64,000 nt of DNA from Fuerstiella sp. (GTDB taxonomy: Bacteria; Planctomycetota; Planctomycetia; Planctomycetales; Planctomycetaceae): the NCBI GenBank assembly GCA_022843805.1, contig JALHMY010000008.1, positions 1 to 64,000 of the forward strand, written 5' to 3'. Of this stretch, positions 18,701-26,940 are shown in pieces (within the stretch, counting starts at the first letter, position 1; each line of letters begins with the position of its first letter). A model generated the notes under the pieces. It made no database searches and had not been told where the DNA came from. It worked only from the letters and a program-made list of their open reading frames with translations. Position numbers and translations under genes: made by a program.

Positions 18701-19655
18701 TTGCCCCCAGCGAATAGATGTCTGTGCGAATATCGACCTGATGCGAATCCGTTCCCTGCTCCGGTGCCATGTAGTCCAGCGTGCCCATGATCTGACCGGC
18801 CGATGTGAGTTCTGCAGTCGGCTTGTCGTGTTCGACGGTTGCCTGTTCGAACACGCGTGCAAGTCCAAGGTCCAGCACTTTGACAATGGCCTGCGGCTTC
18901 CCATTAGCCCCCACGACTTCCGCCAGCATCAGATTGGACGGCTTGATGTCTCGATGCACAAACCCTTTTTCGTGAGCATACTGCAGAGCACTGGCGACCT
19001 GACAAACGACGAGACATGCATCGGGGATACTCAGTCGGCCGTGTTTTCGCAGGACCGTTGCCAGGTCTTCGCCTTCGATAAATTCCATTGCCAGATAATG
19101 CTGCCCATCGTGATCGCCGGCATCAAACGCCTGCACGATATTGGGATGATTGAGTTGTCCCAGTACAGACATTTCACGATTGAATCGGGCAATGGCACTC
19201 TGGTCACCAATCATGCCGGACGGCAGAACCTTTAACGCCACGGTGCGCTGCATTCTCTGGTGGACCGCCTTGTAGACAGCACCCATGCCTCCCTGCCCCA
19301 CCTTCTCGACGATTCGGAAGTCACGCAAAGTCCTGAACTCAGACGGAGAATCAGGTGCAGCAGTCGGCATTGCGCCGATGCATGGATTGGCCTCTGGTGC
19401 ATCGGCAGTAAATTCATTCACGAGCGACTGAACAGCTCGCCTGCAGGCGCTTTCGTCAGAATAGGGCATGCTGATCATCGTTGCAGCAGCTCCAGGCAAC
19501 ACAGACTTGATCGTATGTTCCAGCTTCGCAACCGTCTCCTCACAGTGAGGGCAGTCGTCCAAATGATCCAGTACACTCGCCGCCACTTCATCAGAGAGTT
19601 CACAACGAACGAATGATGCGAGTTGATCGCTGTGTGGACAGGCTGGCTTGACCAT
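15732..19655 (-). CDS. Ser/Thr kinase with zinc-finger start and C-terminal beta-helix-like region
   Basis: A 1307-residue membrane kinase. Residues 31-38 hold HX3CX2C, the anti-sigma-type zinc motif. The kinase domain spans about 112-395, with GQGGMG at the nucleotide loop, Lys142, HRD Asp236 and DLG (not DFG) at Asp262; the DLG form is a tolerated variant. The membrane helix is at about 441-461. The C-terminal 700 residues are rich in strand-turn repeats (for example RNCWIEGAVELNRH, LTNNTILVAAGG) and include the paired LQAAIDASVDKDIVEI-type start seen in right-handed beta-helix proteins, so an outer-face beta-helix is likely. The ECF sigma gene lies 239 bases upstream on the same strand and is the likely partner. 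No hydrolase domain is present, unlike the kinase at 2.7 kb. Confidence 0.88.
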   Translation of the reverse strand: MVKPACPHSDQLASFVRCELSDEVAASVLDHLDDCPHCEETVAKLEHTIKSVLPGAAATMISMPYSDESACRRAVQSLVNEFTADAPEANPCIGAMPTAAPDSPSEFRTLRDFRIVEKVGQGGMGAVYKAVHQRMQRTVALKVLPSGMIGDQSAIARFNREMSVLGQLNHPNIVQAFDAGDHDGQHYLAMEFIEGEDLATVLRKHGRLSIPDACLVVCQVASALQYAHEKGFVHRDIKPSNLMLAEVVGANGKPQAIVKVLDLGLARVFEQATVEHDKPTAELTSAGQIMGTLDYMAPEQGTDSHQVDIRTDIYSLGATFYKLLTGDTPFAEHAAKPPMQRLMAMATLEVPPVSAKRPDIPAKLAAVVHRMLEKDPARRFQTPVELLRALEEFTTGANLLTLMRPAAATATDTEQFGASTKARPLPAASHHGGSRGLRRTLAMLGGFSAFVLLSAILVLTTRYGRIEVTSPDGTLPADLKVAVSNGGDSIEILQADNHWSAKVVNGEYQLQLTGGDDKFELKESKLTVSRMGKAVVVVELRKADALAAANSNLRPDVSDAGSKMSEAAAAPSDTKSVPSLPPDDAAEDNVAADNVAAKANPEKPFALLGAGGVRREFRTMPGALAELKTGDTVEISGHGPYLMPSVPFNHLNVTVRAAEGSRPELVFNGGASHNAGLQLHGLDLIFREAREGGVGYLNSSTDDSNWVISKCRIQVSSLILSPRTKLQVSDSLLLVGIFALGGGGTTAVFDNNVIVSNYYGVFDFGYAEQWADDVHLTLTNNTILVAAGGVGGSRLFLFGNSGPQPGRKFHVTARNNLFALDGGPAHGHLVIHPELEPKNPDSIDWQGEGNLFCPFPLPGKTTKDVDGNDVIEHPLDAWARWLKRDERESGSQIAAWPHWQLAAARWVEDATAIETLQQQIESSIPPELRQETGPNWELLGAGDAYVRALVASGRAISESDLRPEAIGGGSCVIIRNGMDHDGFPTLQAAIDASVDKDIVEIRTDRNVGRVYNADNQRQLTIRAGAGYSPEVETIQGSRLNLEGLRFARGEGVYGTDDFPEVPREQIVRITNCVFPASEQNVGNGIGSVSVYHESGKNGVAVIFRNCWIEGAVELNRHPGQPIRFENCVVPRIRFGVHSDESTVPNEAGAAQVVQFDRCAVWSPELRHGRTDLISTIPGQSFHIEVVADRTLFETRGAIREDGFVSLSGRKNLFRIGNPHWFVTPGEGEAKLYVSCLADVQQRATAVTASFEGHPQAWDPSQWQLLPSSPGFQAGPGGKDTGADIDHLSEVLNPRNTSGNFPHKDQQP

Positions 19656-19894
19656 CTGACGGGATTCCTGGATCGACGGCTGACGTCACGGGAGACTTAC
19701 GTTTTCAAAAGATGTTGAACCAATTGTCTGAAGAGTTTCAGGCAGCCCGGAATTCACGTTATTTGAAGTGCCGGGAGACGCAGACAATTCTTTCAACAAC
19801 TGTTAAACGCCCGAGCGCCACGCAGAAAACGCCGGTAAATAAAAAATCGCCATAAGTAATTTCCCCTCAATCATTTACGGTCGACAATCGCTGG

Positions 19895-20539
19895 TCATTC
19901 GTGCGACAGGTCGAGAATTTCTCCGAACTCGTCCCTTATTCGCTTCATGACTCGAAATTTAGCCTGACGAACGCGTTTGGCTCCTTTGGTATAGCTCGCT
20001 GGATCTTCGGAATCAATCCAGCCGAGGTCCTTCGCGATTTCGGAGGCACCATGGCCTTCGACAACCATTCGCCAGAACGCGGTCCAGGTCGAAGTTTCAA
20101 ATTCGTCGCGGATCATACTCAGAGCATGAAGAATCAGAGGATCTCCATCGACGGATGACTGTGACGACAGCGGCATCAGTATATCAGGTACCTCAGAAAT
20201 TCGTATCTGAAAATCGGTCCCGCCTTCGGACGGAGGTTGTCGTTGCTGACGACGATGGTGATCGATGATTCGATGACGAGTCACCTGGGAAATCCAGCCA
20301 CGAAATGATCCGGTACGCTGGTACGAAATAATTCCGGAAACAATGGAACGCAGAACATTCTGACTCACATCTTCTGCATCCGAATCCTGCATGCCGCTGG
20401 CACGACACAAGCCATAAACATATGGCGTATAAAGCCTGGCAAACCGATCCCATGCGACATGATCTTTTGCCTGAATGCGAAGGATCAGACTGGTGGAGGT
20501 GATCGTCGGTGAATCCGACTGATTCGGGTGAGGTGTCAT
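19895..20539 (-). CDS. ECF-type RNA polymerase sigma factor upstream of kinase
   Basis: A 214-residue sigma factor. Region 2 is at about residues 20-90 (WDRFARLYTPYVYGLCRASG, DAEDVSQNVLRSI, FRGWISQVTRHRIIDHHRR), and region 4 is at about 145-205 with TWTAFWRMVVEGH, the planctomycete-type segment, and GASEIAKDLGW before the recognition helix. The ATG at 20539 leaves full region 2. It reads in the same direction as the 1307-residue kinase, with a 239-base gap, so the two are probably co-regulated, perhaps with a separate promoter for the kinase. Confidence 0.9.
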   Translation of the reverse strand: MTPHPNQSDSPTITSTSLILRIQAKDHVAWDRFARLYTPYVYGLCRASGMQDSDAEDVSQNVLRSIVSGIISYQRTGSFRGWISQVTRHRIIDHHRRQQRQPPSEGGTDFQIRISEVPDILMPLSSQSSVDGDPLILHALSMIRDEFETSTWTAFWRMVVEGHGASEIAKDLGWIDSEDPASYTKGAKRVRQAKFRVMKRIRDEFGEILDLSHE

Positions 20540-21183
20540 ATGCTAAGGAGTCCGGATTCACACTTCGTACTTCCAGAAGATTGAACTCAGGGAGTCTAAA
20601 GAAAAGTATGCCGGAATGGGATCCAGAGACGCTTCTCCTGTACCGGTCAGCGAAAATTCCCGTTTGCCCAGACGGAACCATTGCGGGTCACCGATGGTGC
20701 AGCGTCTCGCGGAACCCGTTTCGGTTTGCATACTGCTTCAGCGGATTCGCCCCGACGTGATCAGCAGCGAGCACAGGGGGCGTCCAGCCCGCAAGCCGCA
20801 CCGTCGGATTACGAGCGAATTTGATGAATCATTCTCTCGCAGCCGGTCGAATACTACGTTTGCGTCTGGCTGGTGGTCGTTGCAACACTCTATCGGCACC
20901 AAGAGGCCGTTGCCGACAACATCTGCCGCTCTCTGCCCATGCAACCTCTGGCGGCGGACCTGAAAAAAATTCACGACATTGTTGAACCGAACAGTGTGCG
21001 AAATTGCCAACACATGGTGGAATTCATGATTCTGCTGATTCAGTGGTTGTCCGAATAATGAACGGCTGAAACGAGTGAATCGAATTGGTTCATGGAAACT
21101 TCGGCGCAACGAAACCTGGACTGCGAATTACGATCCGGCTGCATGAGCGCCATCCTGAAAATGCTGCATCGGAAGGACTGACA
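20540..21183. other. Intergenic stretch without a supported gene
   Basis: About 640 bases between the divergent sigma and ADP-ribosylglycohydrolase genes. Several short frames exist on both strands, but none has a recognisable domain or consistent protein character. A segment near 20780-20800 (GTCCAGCCCGCAAGCCG) resembles intergenic repeat sequence rather than coding sequence. Confidence 0.4.
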
Positions 21184-21672
21184 ATGGATCTGAATGAAAC
21201 GCGCAGCAAAGGATCGATCGTGGGGCTTGCCGTCGGTGACGCGATTGGATATCCCGCGGAGTTTCGGCGTCGCGCGCAGATTCTTGTGGAGATCGGGGCT
21301 GAGGGTATTCAGGATTTCATTGCCCTCAAGGACCCGCGATTCTCGCGGCCATTCTTTACCTGTCCGAACCATCCACCGGACCACGTTCTCACAAAAAATG
21401 TTCTGGGTGAAGGGTGGATCGGGGAAGAGGCCGTGGCCAGCGCGATGTATTGCTTCTGGCGTTCGCCCGATGACTACTCGTCAGCCGTTCTGACGGCCAT
21501 TAATACCGACGGCGATTCCGATTCAATTGGTGCGATCACAGGATCTGTTCTGGGAGCAAGATTGGGGATCAACGCAATTCCTCTGAGCTGGCGAGAGCGT
21601 GTGGAGGATTCCGAATATCTGCACGCTCTCGGGAAACGGTTGTGGCAGAAACGCAGGAGCAGATTTCACTGA
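21184..21672 (+). pseudogene. ADP-ribosylglycohydrolase-family gene with internal deletion
   Basis: ATG 21184, after GGAAGGA, opens a DraG-type protein: SKGSIVGLAVGDAIGYPAEF is the family N-terminal motif, and INTDGDSDSIGAITGSVLGA is the C-terminal metal-binding motif. The two are only about 100 residues apart; the family normally has roughly 150 more residues between them, including the DDT metal-binding segment, which is missing here. The join lies near residue 55-70 (PFFTCPNHPPDHVLTKNVLGEGW). At 162 residues the product is about half the usual length. The frame is intact, so a protein could be made, but it lacks half of the dinuclear metal site and is probably inactive. Confidence 0.75.
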
Positions 21673-22109
21673 CCACGAAATATCATGAACTCGTAAACGT
21701 CTTCACCAATTCCTGATTCAGCTTCTGATTGGATATTCGCCAGTCCATTTTTAGGCGTTTCGATGCACGGCCCTAATGACACTCTTTGGCGGCGCAGACC
21801 ACGGACAAGACGAACAGGCCTCCCGAAGAGTTCATGCGAACGACAACAGCGGAGGGCCGGAGAAACGGCTGGTCTCCTGGCGGCGGTCAATGGGGTCTGC
21901 AACTACAGTACAAAAAAAAAGCAAACAAAACGGATCCCCATCGCCACGGGGACTGTTCGTTTAACCGTTTAAGCGGTAGCTGAAGTCGAGGCTCCCTGCG
22001 AATTGGGTGGGTTATATACCGCCTTTACCTGCGCATTAAGCAACGTAATTAATTAATGAATAAAACGACAGCCCCCGAGACTCACGGATCTGTTACCAAT
22101 TTTTCTGTC
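21673..22109. other. Intergenic stretch without a supported gene
   Basis: About 440 bases between convergent genes. It holds an A-rich run near 21911 and overlapping short frames that all lack domain character. A GC-rich hairpin-like segment lies near 21940-21955 (CCCCATCGCCACGGGG). No gene is claimed. Confidence 0.4.
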
Positions 22110-23270
22110 TTAACCGTGCTTTCTCTGCCACCATGCTCGATACAAAGAAATTACTCGACACTGTGAGTCTTGATCCATCTGCGAGAAATAGCCATTAACA
22201 AGATCATTGCCCAGACCCTTCTGGTTGAGCGACAGCAGGATCTCGAAGGCGGCATCCTGATTTCGAAGGACGTGCCGAGTGGGAGAGAAGTCGCGCCAAT
22301 ATCCGACAGCTGGCATCGGCCGGCGATCAGAAAGCATATCCAGCAAAGCTGGAATCGCTGATTCTCCGAGTTGCTGCAGCCTGCGGGCAGCATTTGGCGC
22401 TCTCTCCTCCGTTCCCCAAAGGATCACACAGGTCCCTGGCTGCATTCCCTGATATACTACTGTGTTTCGCAAGTGGTATGTCCAGTACGCGACCTTTTCG
22501 TCGGACGTCAGCAAATCAAGTGATCGTGGTTCTGTCCAATGGGCGTCTTCATGAGCCATTCGTTCAAGCTCATCTGCCAGGTCAATGCACTGTGAAGTGT
22601 AAATGGTCAATGGATACTCGGTGGCACAATTACGAAAAACGGCTTCGGCAAGCTTGCGGTTTCCTTCGTCCTGCAAATGCGAGATCGCTTGTTTGAACAG
22701 TCTCCATGCACGACGAGTCGGCAGGTTGTCGATCTGCTCGTCAGTCAAAAATCTGCTACTGCGAATTTCAAATTCGTGCCGTGGGTGAGTTGTCATCAGG
22801 CGACTCTGGCACCAGATCCTGTATGCGTCTTCTGAGAAAGCGCTAAACCACGCTGTCATTTCACTCGCATCGAGCGATTCCTCGCCTGGCGAAATGTACC
22901 GTTGATCTTCAGACCGCAGACGTTTCAATGCAGAAAGCGAAGTCTTGTCTCCGTGTGCCAGCAAATCGACGATCTTTTTGGCCGACTGATAATCGCCGTG
23001 GGCAGCCAGTGCGTACAGGAGTGGAAGCGATGTGTCTCCGCATTCCATCTGCCGGGTCTTCAGCAATCCTGGAATTCGATCGTCTGAAAAATCTCCCAGC
23101 GCGATGCACGCAGCGCTGAATTTCACCCCATGGACATGGAGTTCCCGATCTGTCAGCCAGGATATAGATGTATCAAGGTCCAGCATTTCGGATTGCGGCG
23201 ATTGCCCGTTCGCTGACTGGAAGAATAGGGCAAACAAAGACACGAAGATTCTGTTTATGGCTGATCGCAT
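22110..23270 (-). CDS. Secreted protein of unknown function
   Basis: A 386-residue protein starting at ATG 23270. Its first 24 residues (MRSAINRIFVSLFALFFQ and an Ala-Asn-Gly cleavage region) look like a signal peptide, so it is probably exported. The open frame extends 27 codons upstream to a TTG, but that part has no support. The mature part is helical, with HEAT-like pairs (FSAACIALGDFSDDRIPGLL, LPLLYALAAHGDYQSAKKIV, ESAIPALLDMLSD), suggesting a repeat scaffold. No enzymatic motif was recognised. It is isolated, with non-coding sequence on both sides. Confidence 0.7.
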   Translation of the reverse strand: MRSAINRIFVSLFALFFQSANGQSPQSEMLDLDTSISWLTDRELHVHGVKFSAACIALGDFSDDRIPGLLKTRQMECGDTSLPLLYALAAHGDYQSAKKIVDLLAHGDKTSLSALKRLRSEDQRYISPGEESLDASEMTAWFSAFSEDAYRIWCQSRLMTTHPRHEFEIRSSRFLTDEQIDNLPTRRAWRLFKQAISHLQDEGNRKLAEAVFRNCATEYPLTIYTSQCIDLADELERMAHEDAHWTEPRSLDLLTSDEKVAYWTYHLRNTVVYQGMQPGTCVILWGTEERAPNAARRLQQLGESAIPALLDMLSDRRPMPAVGYWRDFSPTRHVLRNQDAAFEILLSLNQKGLGNDLVNGYFSQMDQDSQCRVISLYRAWWQRKHG

Positions 23271-24027
23271 ACTGCATCCATTGTCGTTGTGAGTATGTCG
23301 AGTCGCGGATTTTCGACTCGTCTCCTTTGAGGCTTCGTTGCTCAATGGCAAACGTCAATGCTTCTCCGGATCGGCCATTCGCGACTTGAAAACTCTTCCT
23401 TCACGATCGCAAAAGCGAACAAAACGCAGGAACGCTGAGTAAGCGATCGCGTGGCCAGATCATTCCCCAGTTCACCGATCGCCTCAGGGCTCCCGGCTGA
23501 GGAAATCCAGCCAATAATGCAGGTGAAACGGCAGTGATGAACAGAGCCACCGCTGGAAGTGCATGGGACAGCATCGTCATTACGCTTGCTCCAGGTAATC
23601 GGCTGTGTGGCGCTAACTGAGGCCCTGCGACCCTGTGACATCAGGTGTGATCATAGTCGAGCGTGATCATAGTCGAGTGTCAGCTTTCCGCACAACGTGA
23701 ACTCACATTCGGACGCGAGTTTCGATGCCGAGCTGGTGCAAAGCACGGATCGCGGACTGGAAACAGTCCTCGAACTCCGCCCTGGAGAGTGTTAACTGCC
23801 TCAGAAATATGGTCGTATTTTCAAAAGAACAAACCAGGGCTTGAGATCCTTCCCCCCGGCCGGTATTTTCAGTCTTCGCGAGAAGTCCGTGGTGGCGTAT
23901 GGCATGTGAGTTGCGAGACAAGCATCGATCTTCCCTCCCGTTGGAGCTGGCGATTTTTGTGCTGGCGAATCACCCGCACTTCTGCGAGTTGTTTATTTCG
24001 CTTTGCCCTGAAGCTGGAGTGCCATCA
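23271..24027. other. Intergenic region with a short tandem duplication
   Basis: About 750 bases with no supported gene between divergent genes. A 16-base sequence GTGATCATAGTCGAG(C/T) is repeated twice in tandem at 23647-23678. Each copy includes the self-complementary core TGATCA, so it could be an operator, though it may be a chance duplication. Frames in this stretch lack protein character. Confidence 0.45.
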
Positions 24028-24507
24028 ATGAAAAGCCTCACTTCGTTTATCGCCATTGCTCTGATCTGGGGCCTGACTGTTCCGGCAGATGGCAGCGACG
24101 ACCCACCGGTGACTCCCGATCCAACCGCGATTTCAATCGCGAAACTTGATCGGACGCTTGATCGCAGGGAAGTAACGATTCAGTTTTCTGTGTCCGAATT
24201 AGGCGGAGTTTCACAGCTGGCGATCGCAGGAAAACCCCGGACCTTCGTGATTGAAGCCATGTCCGAACATGAAGGGAAGGATTTGACAGTCTGGATTGAA
24301 GGAGAACTTGCCAGCGTGTTGGATCGGCTGCAGTTGTCTTATTTTGGCTCCAATCCAATGACGAAGGGAACAATCATCGTTGCCACAGGAAAGCTGACCT
24401 TTTCTCCGGGTGAGGGAGACAGCAAAGGGCATGAGTGGTACAGCCTTCAGGTTGAAAAGTGGCAGAACTTCCGCATTGTGCGAAAAGATTGCAAGCCAGA
24501 GAAATAA
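24028..24507 (+). CDS. Secreted protein of unknown function, first of a three-gene group
   Basis: A 159-residue protein. The first 22 residues (MKSLTSFIAIALIWGLTVPADG) form a signal peptide. The mature part is beta-rich (REVTIQFSVSEL, FVIEAMSEHEGKDLTVWIEG, GTIIVATGKLTFSPG), compatible with a small OB- or Ig-like fold, but no family is recognised. ATG 24028 follows GGAGTG. The next gene begins 54 bases later and the third overlaps the second, so the three were probably an operon. No catalytic motif was seen. Confidence 0.7.
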   Translation: MKSLTSFIAIALIWGLTVPADGSDDPPVTPDPTAISIAKLDRTLDRREVTIQFSVSELGGVSQLAIAGKPRTFVIEAMSEHEGKDLTVWIEGELASVLDRLQLSYFGSNPMTKGTIIVATGKLTFSPGEGDSKGHEWYSLQVEKWQNFRIVRKDCKPEK

Positions 24508-24561
24508 CAATCATGCGGACGTAAATGGCGATCATGGTTGCGAAGCCAGGGTCTCGATTCA

Positions 24562-24909
24562 ATGTCAGTGACGGGTTCCGTACTGCCGTTTGTCGCAATG
24601 ATTGTGTTGTCTTTTCTGAGCGGTTGGTTTGCTGCAATCATCCCGGGATGGTTTGTTTTCGGTCCGATGCTGTACTCTCAGGGCATTGAAAACGGCGGTC
24701 CGTTTGTTCCAGGCGACACGGTCCGTATTATTGCCGGAAAACATCGGGGCTGAGTGGCTCGCGTTTGCGGCACCGGCCAGCATGAAACAGTTCGCGTGGA
24801 ACTCGGAGAAGCGGAAAAGCAGCAATTCACGGACTTCTTCTCGACACATGAGCTTATTCGCGAAGATCCGGACAAACAATCTGAGAAACCTGAATGGAGA
24901 GTGAAATGA
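24562..24909 (+). pseudogene. Small membrane-anchored KOW-motif protein gene interrupted by TGA
   Basis: From ATG 24562 the frame encodes a hydrophobic segment (VLPFVAMIVLSFLSGWFAA) and then a KOW-like start (GDTVRIIAGKHRG). TGA at 24751-24753 interrupts it. Beyond the stop the same frame continues the KOW strand (VARVCGTGQHETVRVELGE) and a charged tail to TGA 24907-24909, which overlaps the start of the next gene by four bases. The overlap shows that the longer frame was the original gene. The stop fits a CGA to TGA change. Translation may now end at about 63 residues, before the KOW fold is complete. Readthrough is possible but unsupported. Confidence 0.6.
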
Positions 24910-25487
24910 GCTGGCCAACTCTGATACTCAACGCCGCAGCTCTTACGTTTCTGGCTGTATCAGCTCCGTCGGCAGTTGCGGGCGGGTACTGGCGTTTTTA
25001 CATCTCCGTCGACGGTAAGCCTGCCTTCACCGGCGGAAGTGGAGTCACTGGTGAATTCTCGCCGCTTGATCATCTGGAAACGAGTGTCCGGGGTGGCGTA
25101 CAGCGTGGTGTTGATTCCTTTCTGGGCGAAGATGCGGCGGGCGACATCACGCTGACTGGCGACGTGGTTTTCCGAGATCAGCAACACCCTCCTTTTCATA
25201 TGACGCAGCTGCGGCTTGTTTACGAGAAAGATATGGCGGATCGGTTGAGCGGCACGACCGTGGCTGGCGGGTATTACGACTGGAGACTGCATCCGGAAGA
25301 CGCTGCTTTGATTGTTGCGCATTACCGAAACAGTGAGAAGACTGTCACGACCAATAGAAGATCAAAGGTCGTTGGGCTGATTTTAGTGCCAGCTGCAATT
25401 GCGATCTTCGTGATTTTCTCGGGAAAATGGCGCCGTCTGAAGGATCAAAGGGAATCGCTGAGCCTGCCGACTGAATCAGCAGGATGA
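24906..25487 (+). CDS. Predicted exported or membrane protein of unknown function
   Basis: A 193-residue protein with an N-terminal signal peptide (residues about 1-25, LILNAAALTFLAVSAPSAVA) and a C-terminal membrane helix near 155-175 (VVGLILVPAAIAIFVIF) followed by a basic tail. The region between is probably outside the membrane and is beta-rich (YWRFYISVDGKPAF, GDITLTGDVVFRD). ATG 24906 is chosen because GGAGAG precedes it and the start overlaps the end of the KOW frame; an in-frame ATG at 24894 is less well placed. No domain is recognised. It is the third gene of the group starting at 24028. Confidence 0.68.
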   Translation: MSWPTLILNAAALTFLAVSAPSAVAGGYWRFYISVDGKPAFTGGSGVTGEFSPLDHLETSVRGGVQRGVDSFLGEDAAGDITLTGDVVFRDQQHPPFHMTQLRLVYEKDMADRLSGTTVAGGYYDWRLHPEDAALIVAHYRNSEKTVTTNRRSKVVGLILVPAAIAIFVIFSGKWRRLKDQRESLSLPTESAG

Positions 25488-25572
25488 ACGCGACCTCGGC
25501 CTCAAAACGGCTCCTGTTCAAATCTCCCATTGGGATTTGTGCCGAGTAAGCAGTTGAACTGGACATTATCCA

Positions 25573-25595
25573 GCTCCGGTCGATGGGACCGGAGC
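25573..25595 (+). terminator. Hairpin downstream of the three-gene group
   Basis: GCTCCGGTC at 25573-25581 pairs perfectly with GACCGGAGC at 25587-25595 around a 5-base loop. It lies 86 bases after the last gene of the group. The following T-tract is short (GGTTT), so termination may be weak or factor-dependent. Confidence 0.45.
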
Positions 25596-25649
25596 GGTTT
25601 GCGACATTGCCTTACCCGGTGACGGTTGGTCTCTCCGACGCAGACTGGA

Positions 25650-25970
25650 ATATCTCGACGAACCGTCGTGTGAATTGAAGTACGGAGCCTGTGCAGAGAG
25701 ACTTTCGCCTCGCTCCTTTGCCCATCGATCCTGAACCGCGTTGCGATATTCCCATGTCGATTGCTGCAGTTGTTGAGAGTGCTGATGATATGCATTCCTG
25801 CTGGCGGCATCCTGAGCGTTGATCTGAGCCTGCGTTGCCATCGCGTGCTGGTAGCCCTGCTGAGTGAATCCGCCGGTTTCCGCATATCGCTGATAGTATG
25901 CAGGAAACGCAAGTGTTCCGCCCTGCTGCAGATAGACCTGATACTGACGCTGAATCTCAGGGTTGTTCAT
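25650..25970 (-). pseudogene. Truncated copy of the YAETGGFT secreted protein family (copy A)
   Basis: The minus strand from ATG 25970 matches the intact gene at 35725-36333: MNNPEIQRQYQVYLQQGG aligns with its MHDPYVQQQYRVYRQQGG, then RYAETGGFT is identical, and STWEYRNAVQDRWAKERGE aligns with TYDWRNNVQDRWARQRGE. The signal peptide is missing, and beyond HDGSS (near 25652) the sequence no longer resembles the family. It therefore lacks both ends and is probably not functional. A short protein could still be translated from the open frame 25566-26111. Confidence 0.75.
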
Positions 25971-26308
25971 GGTCTGACCACCAGATTCCTGATGCCAACC
26001 CGACTCCTGGTCCCGGCGTTGCCTCCAATTGCAGCTGGCCGGTGGGAGTGACAGCTCTCGGGGATCGAGATTGGGCCTCTGTAAGTACATTGCGAGAAGT
26101 GTGGATAGCAAGCGGATATCAATGGTTCAGTCCGGCAAAACAGAACGCCGACTGGCTGCCGGAGAAACAGTTGTTAAACATACCAACGGATTTGATGCAA
26201 TCGTGGCCCACATGTGGCTGATGCCAAATGGATCGTTGAGTCGTCAACAGCGTTTCATACGGTCACCTTTGTGCCAATGTCCGGGACAGTCAACTGCGCC
26301 GGTTATAT
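25971..26308. other. Intergenic stretch without a supported gene
   Basis: About 340 bases upstream of copy A and downstream of the minus-strand membrane protein. The copy A frame stays open to 26111, but the extra residues do not resemble the family N-terminus. Nothing else was recognised. Confidence 0.4.
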
Positions 26309-26800
26309 TCAAACCCGCCACCACGCACGGCTGCTCCACACGAAAATCGACATATTCAGACTGATGGTCAGACACCAGCTGACGGGCCATCCCATGGAGA
26401 TTCCAGCGATGCGGCACTGCCGGAACAGATCCCACGCCATCGCAACGACGCTTGCGATGACGTTGATTGCGGAATACAAGGGTGAGATTCCAGCGATGGT
26501 CAGGTTTGCAATGGCTGCAGGCAGGAGTGCAAAGGAACCAATGGCACAGGCTCGTCCCAACGCAGCCCAATAGCGGTTGCGGAGAATGGACGGCATGGTG
26601 AGCAGCGATGATGACAGCTGCACGATCCAGGTAAAGCTGGGCACAAGCATTCCCAGAGCGATGACCTCCAGAAATCCGGCATTGGCGGCAGGAAAATCCA
26701 GTGAGCCGGAGAAGACCGCAGTCACCGCGCCCCCCAGCAGAAACATCAATATAGTCGACCCCATCGCAGGTTCATTGCATGATGGCAAAGCGGCAGGCAT
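26309..26800 (-). CDS. Multi-pass membrane protein of unknown function
   Basis: A 163-residue protein with four hydrophobic segments: TILMFLLGGAVTAVFSG, FLEVIALGMLVPSFTWIVQL, ACAIGSFALLPAAIANLTIAG and a C-terminal WPVSWCLTISLNMSIFVW. ATG 26800 was chosen because GGAGA lies six bases upstream; an upstream ATG at 26854 would add 18 unsupported residues. No family was recognised and no partner is obvious. The next gene upstream on the same strand starts at 27702, with a 140-base gap. Confidence 0.65.
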   Translation of the reverse strand: MPAALPSCNEPAMGSTILMFLLGGAVTAVFSGSLDFPAANAGFLEVIALGMLVPSFTWIVQLSSSLLTMPSILRNRYWAALGRACAIGSFALLPAAIANLTIAGISPLYSAINVIASVVAMAWDLFRQCRIAGISMGWPVSWCLTISLNMSIFVWSSRAWWRV

Positions 26801-26940
26801 TGCAGATCTCCAATTCAAGGCAATTTCGGAGTTGTTTCGGAAACAAAGAATCAATCAGTCAGACGCAAGTGAGCCCAGCCTTCGTCGAATCCGATGATTC
26901 GCATCCCTTCTTCACTTTCCGCTGGCAGTCTGTCTACAGG

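Noticed and set aside
24751-24753. TGA as a selenocysteine or recoded codon in the KOW protein
   Set aside because: The position fits Arg, not Cys, in KOW sequences; no convincing SECIS-like hairpin follows; other broken genes here also carry TGA at Arg or Trp positions.
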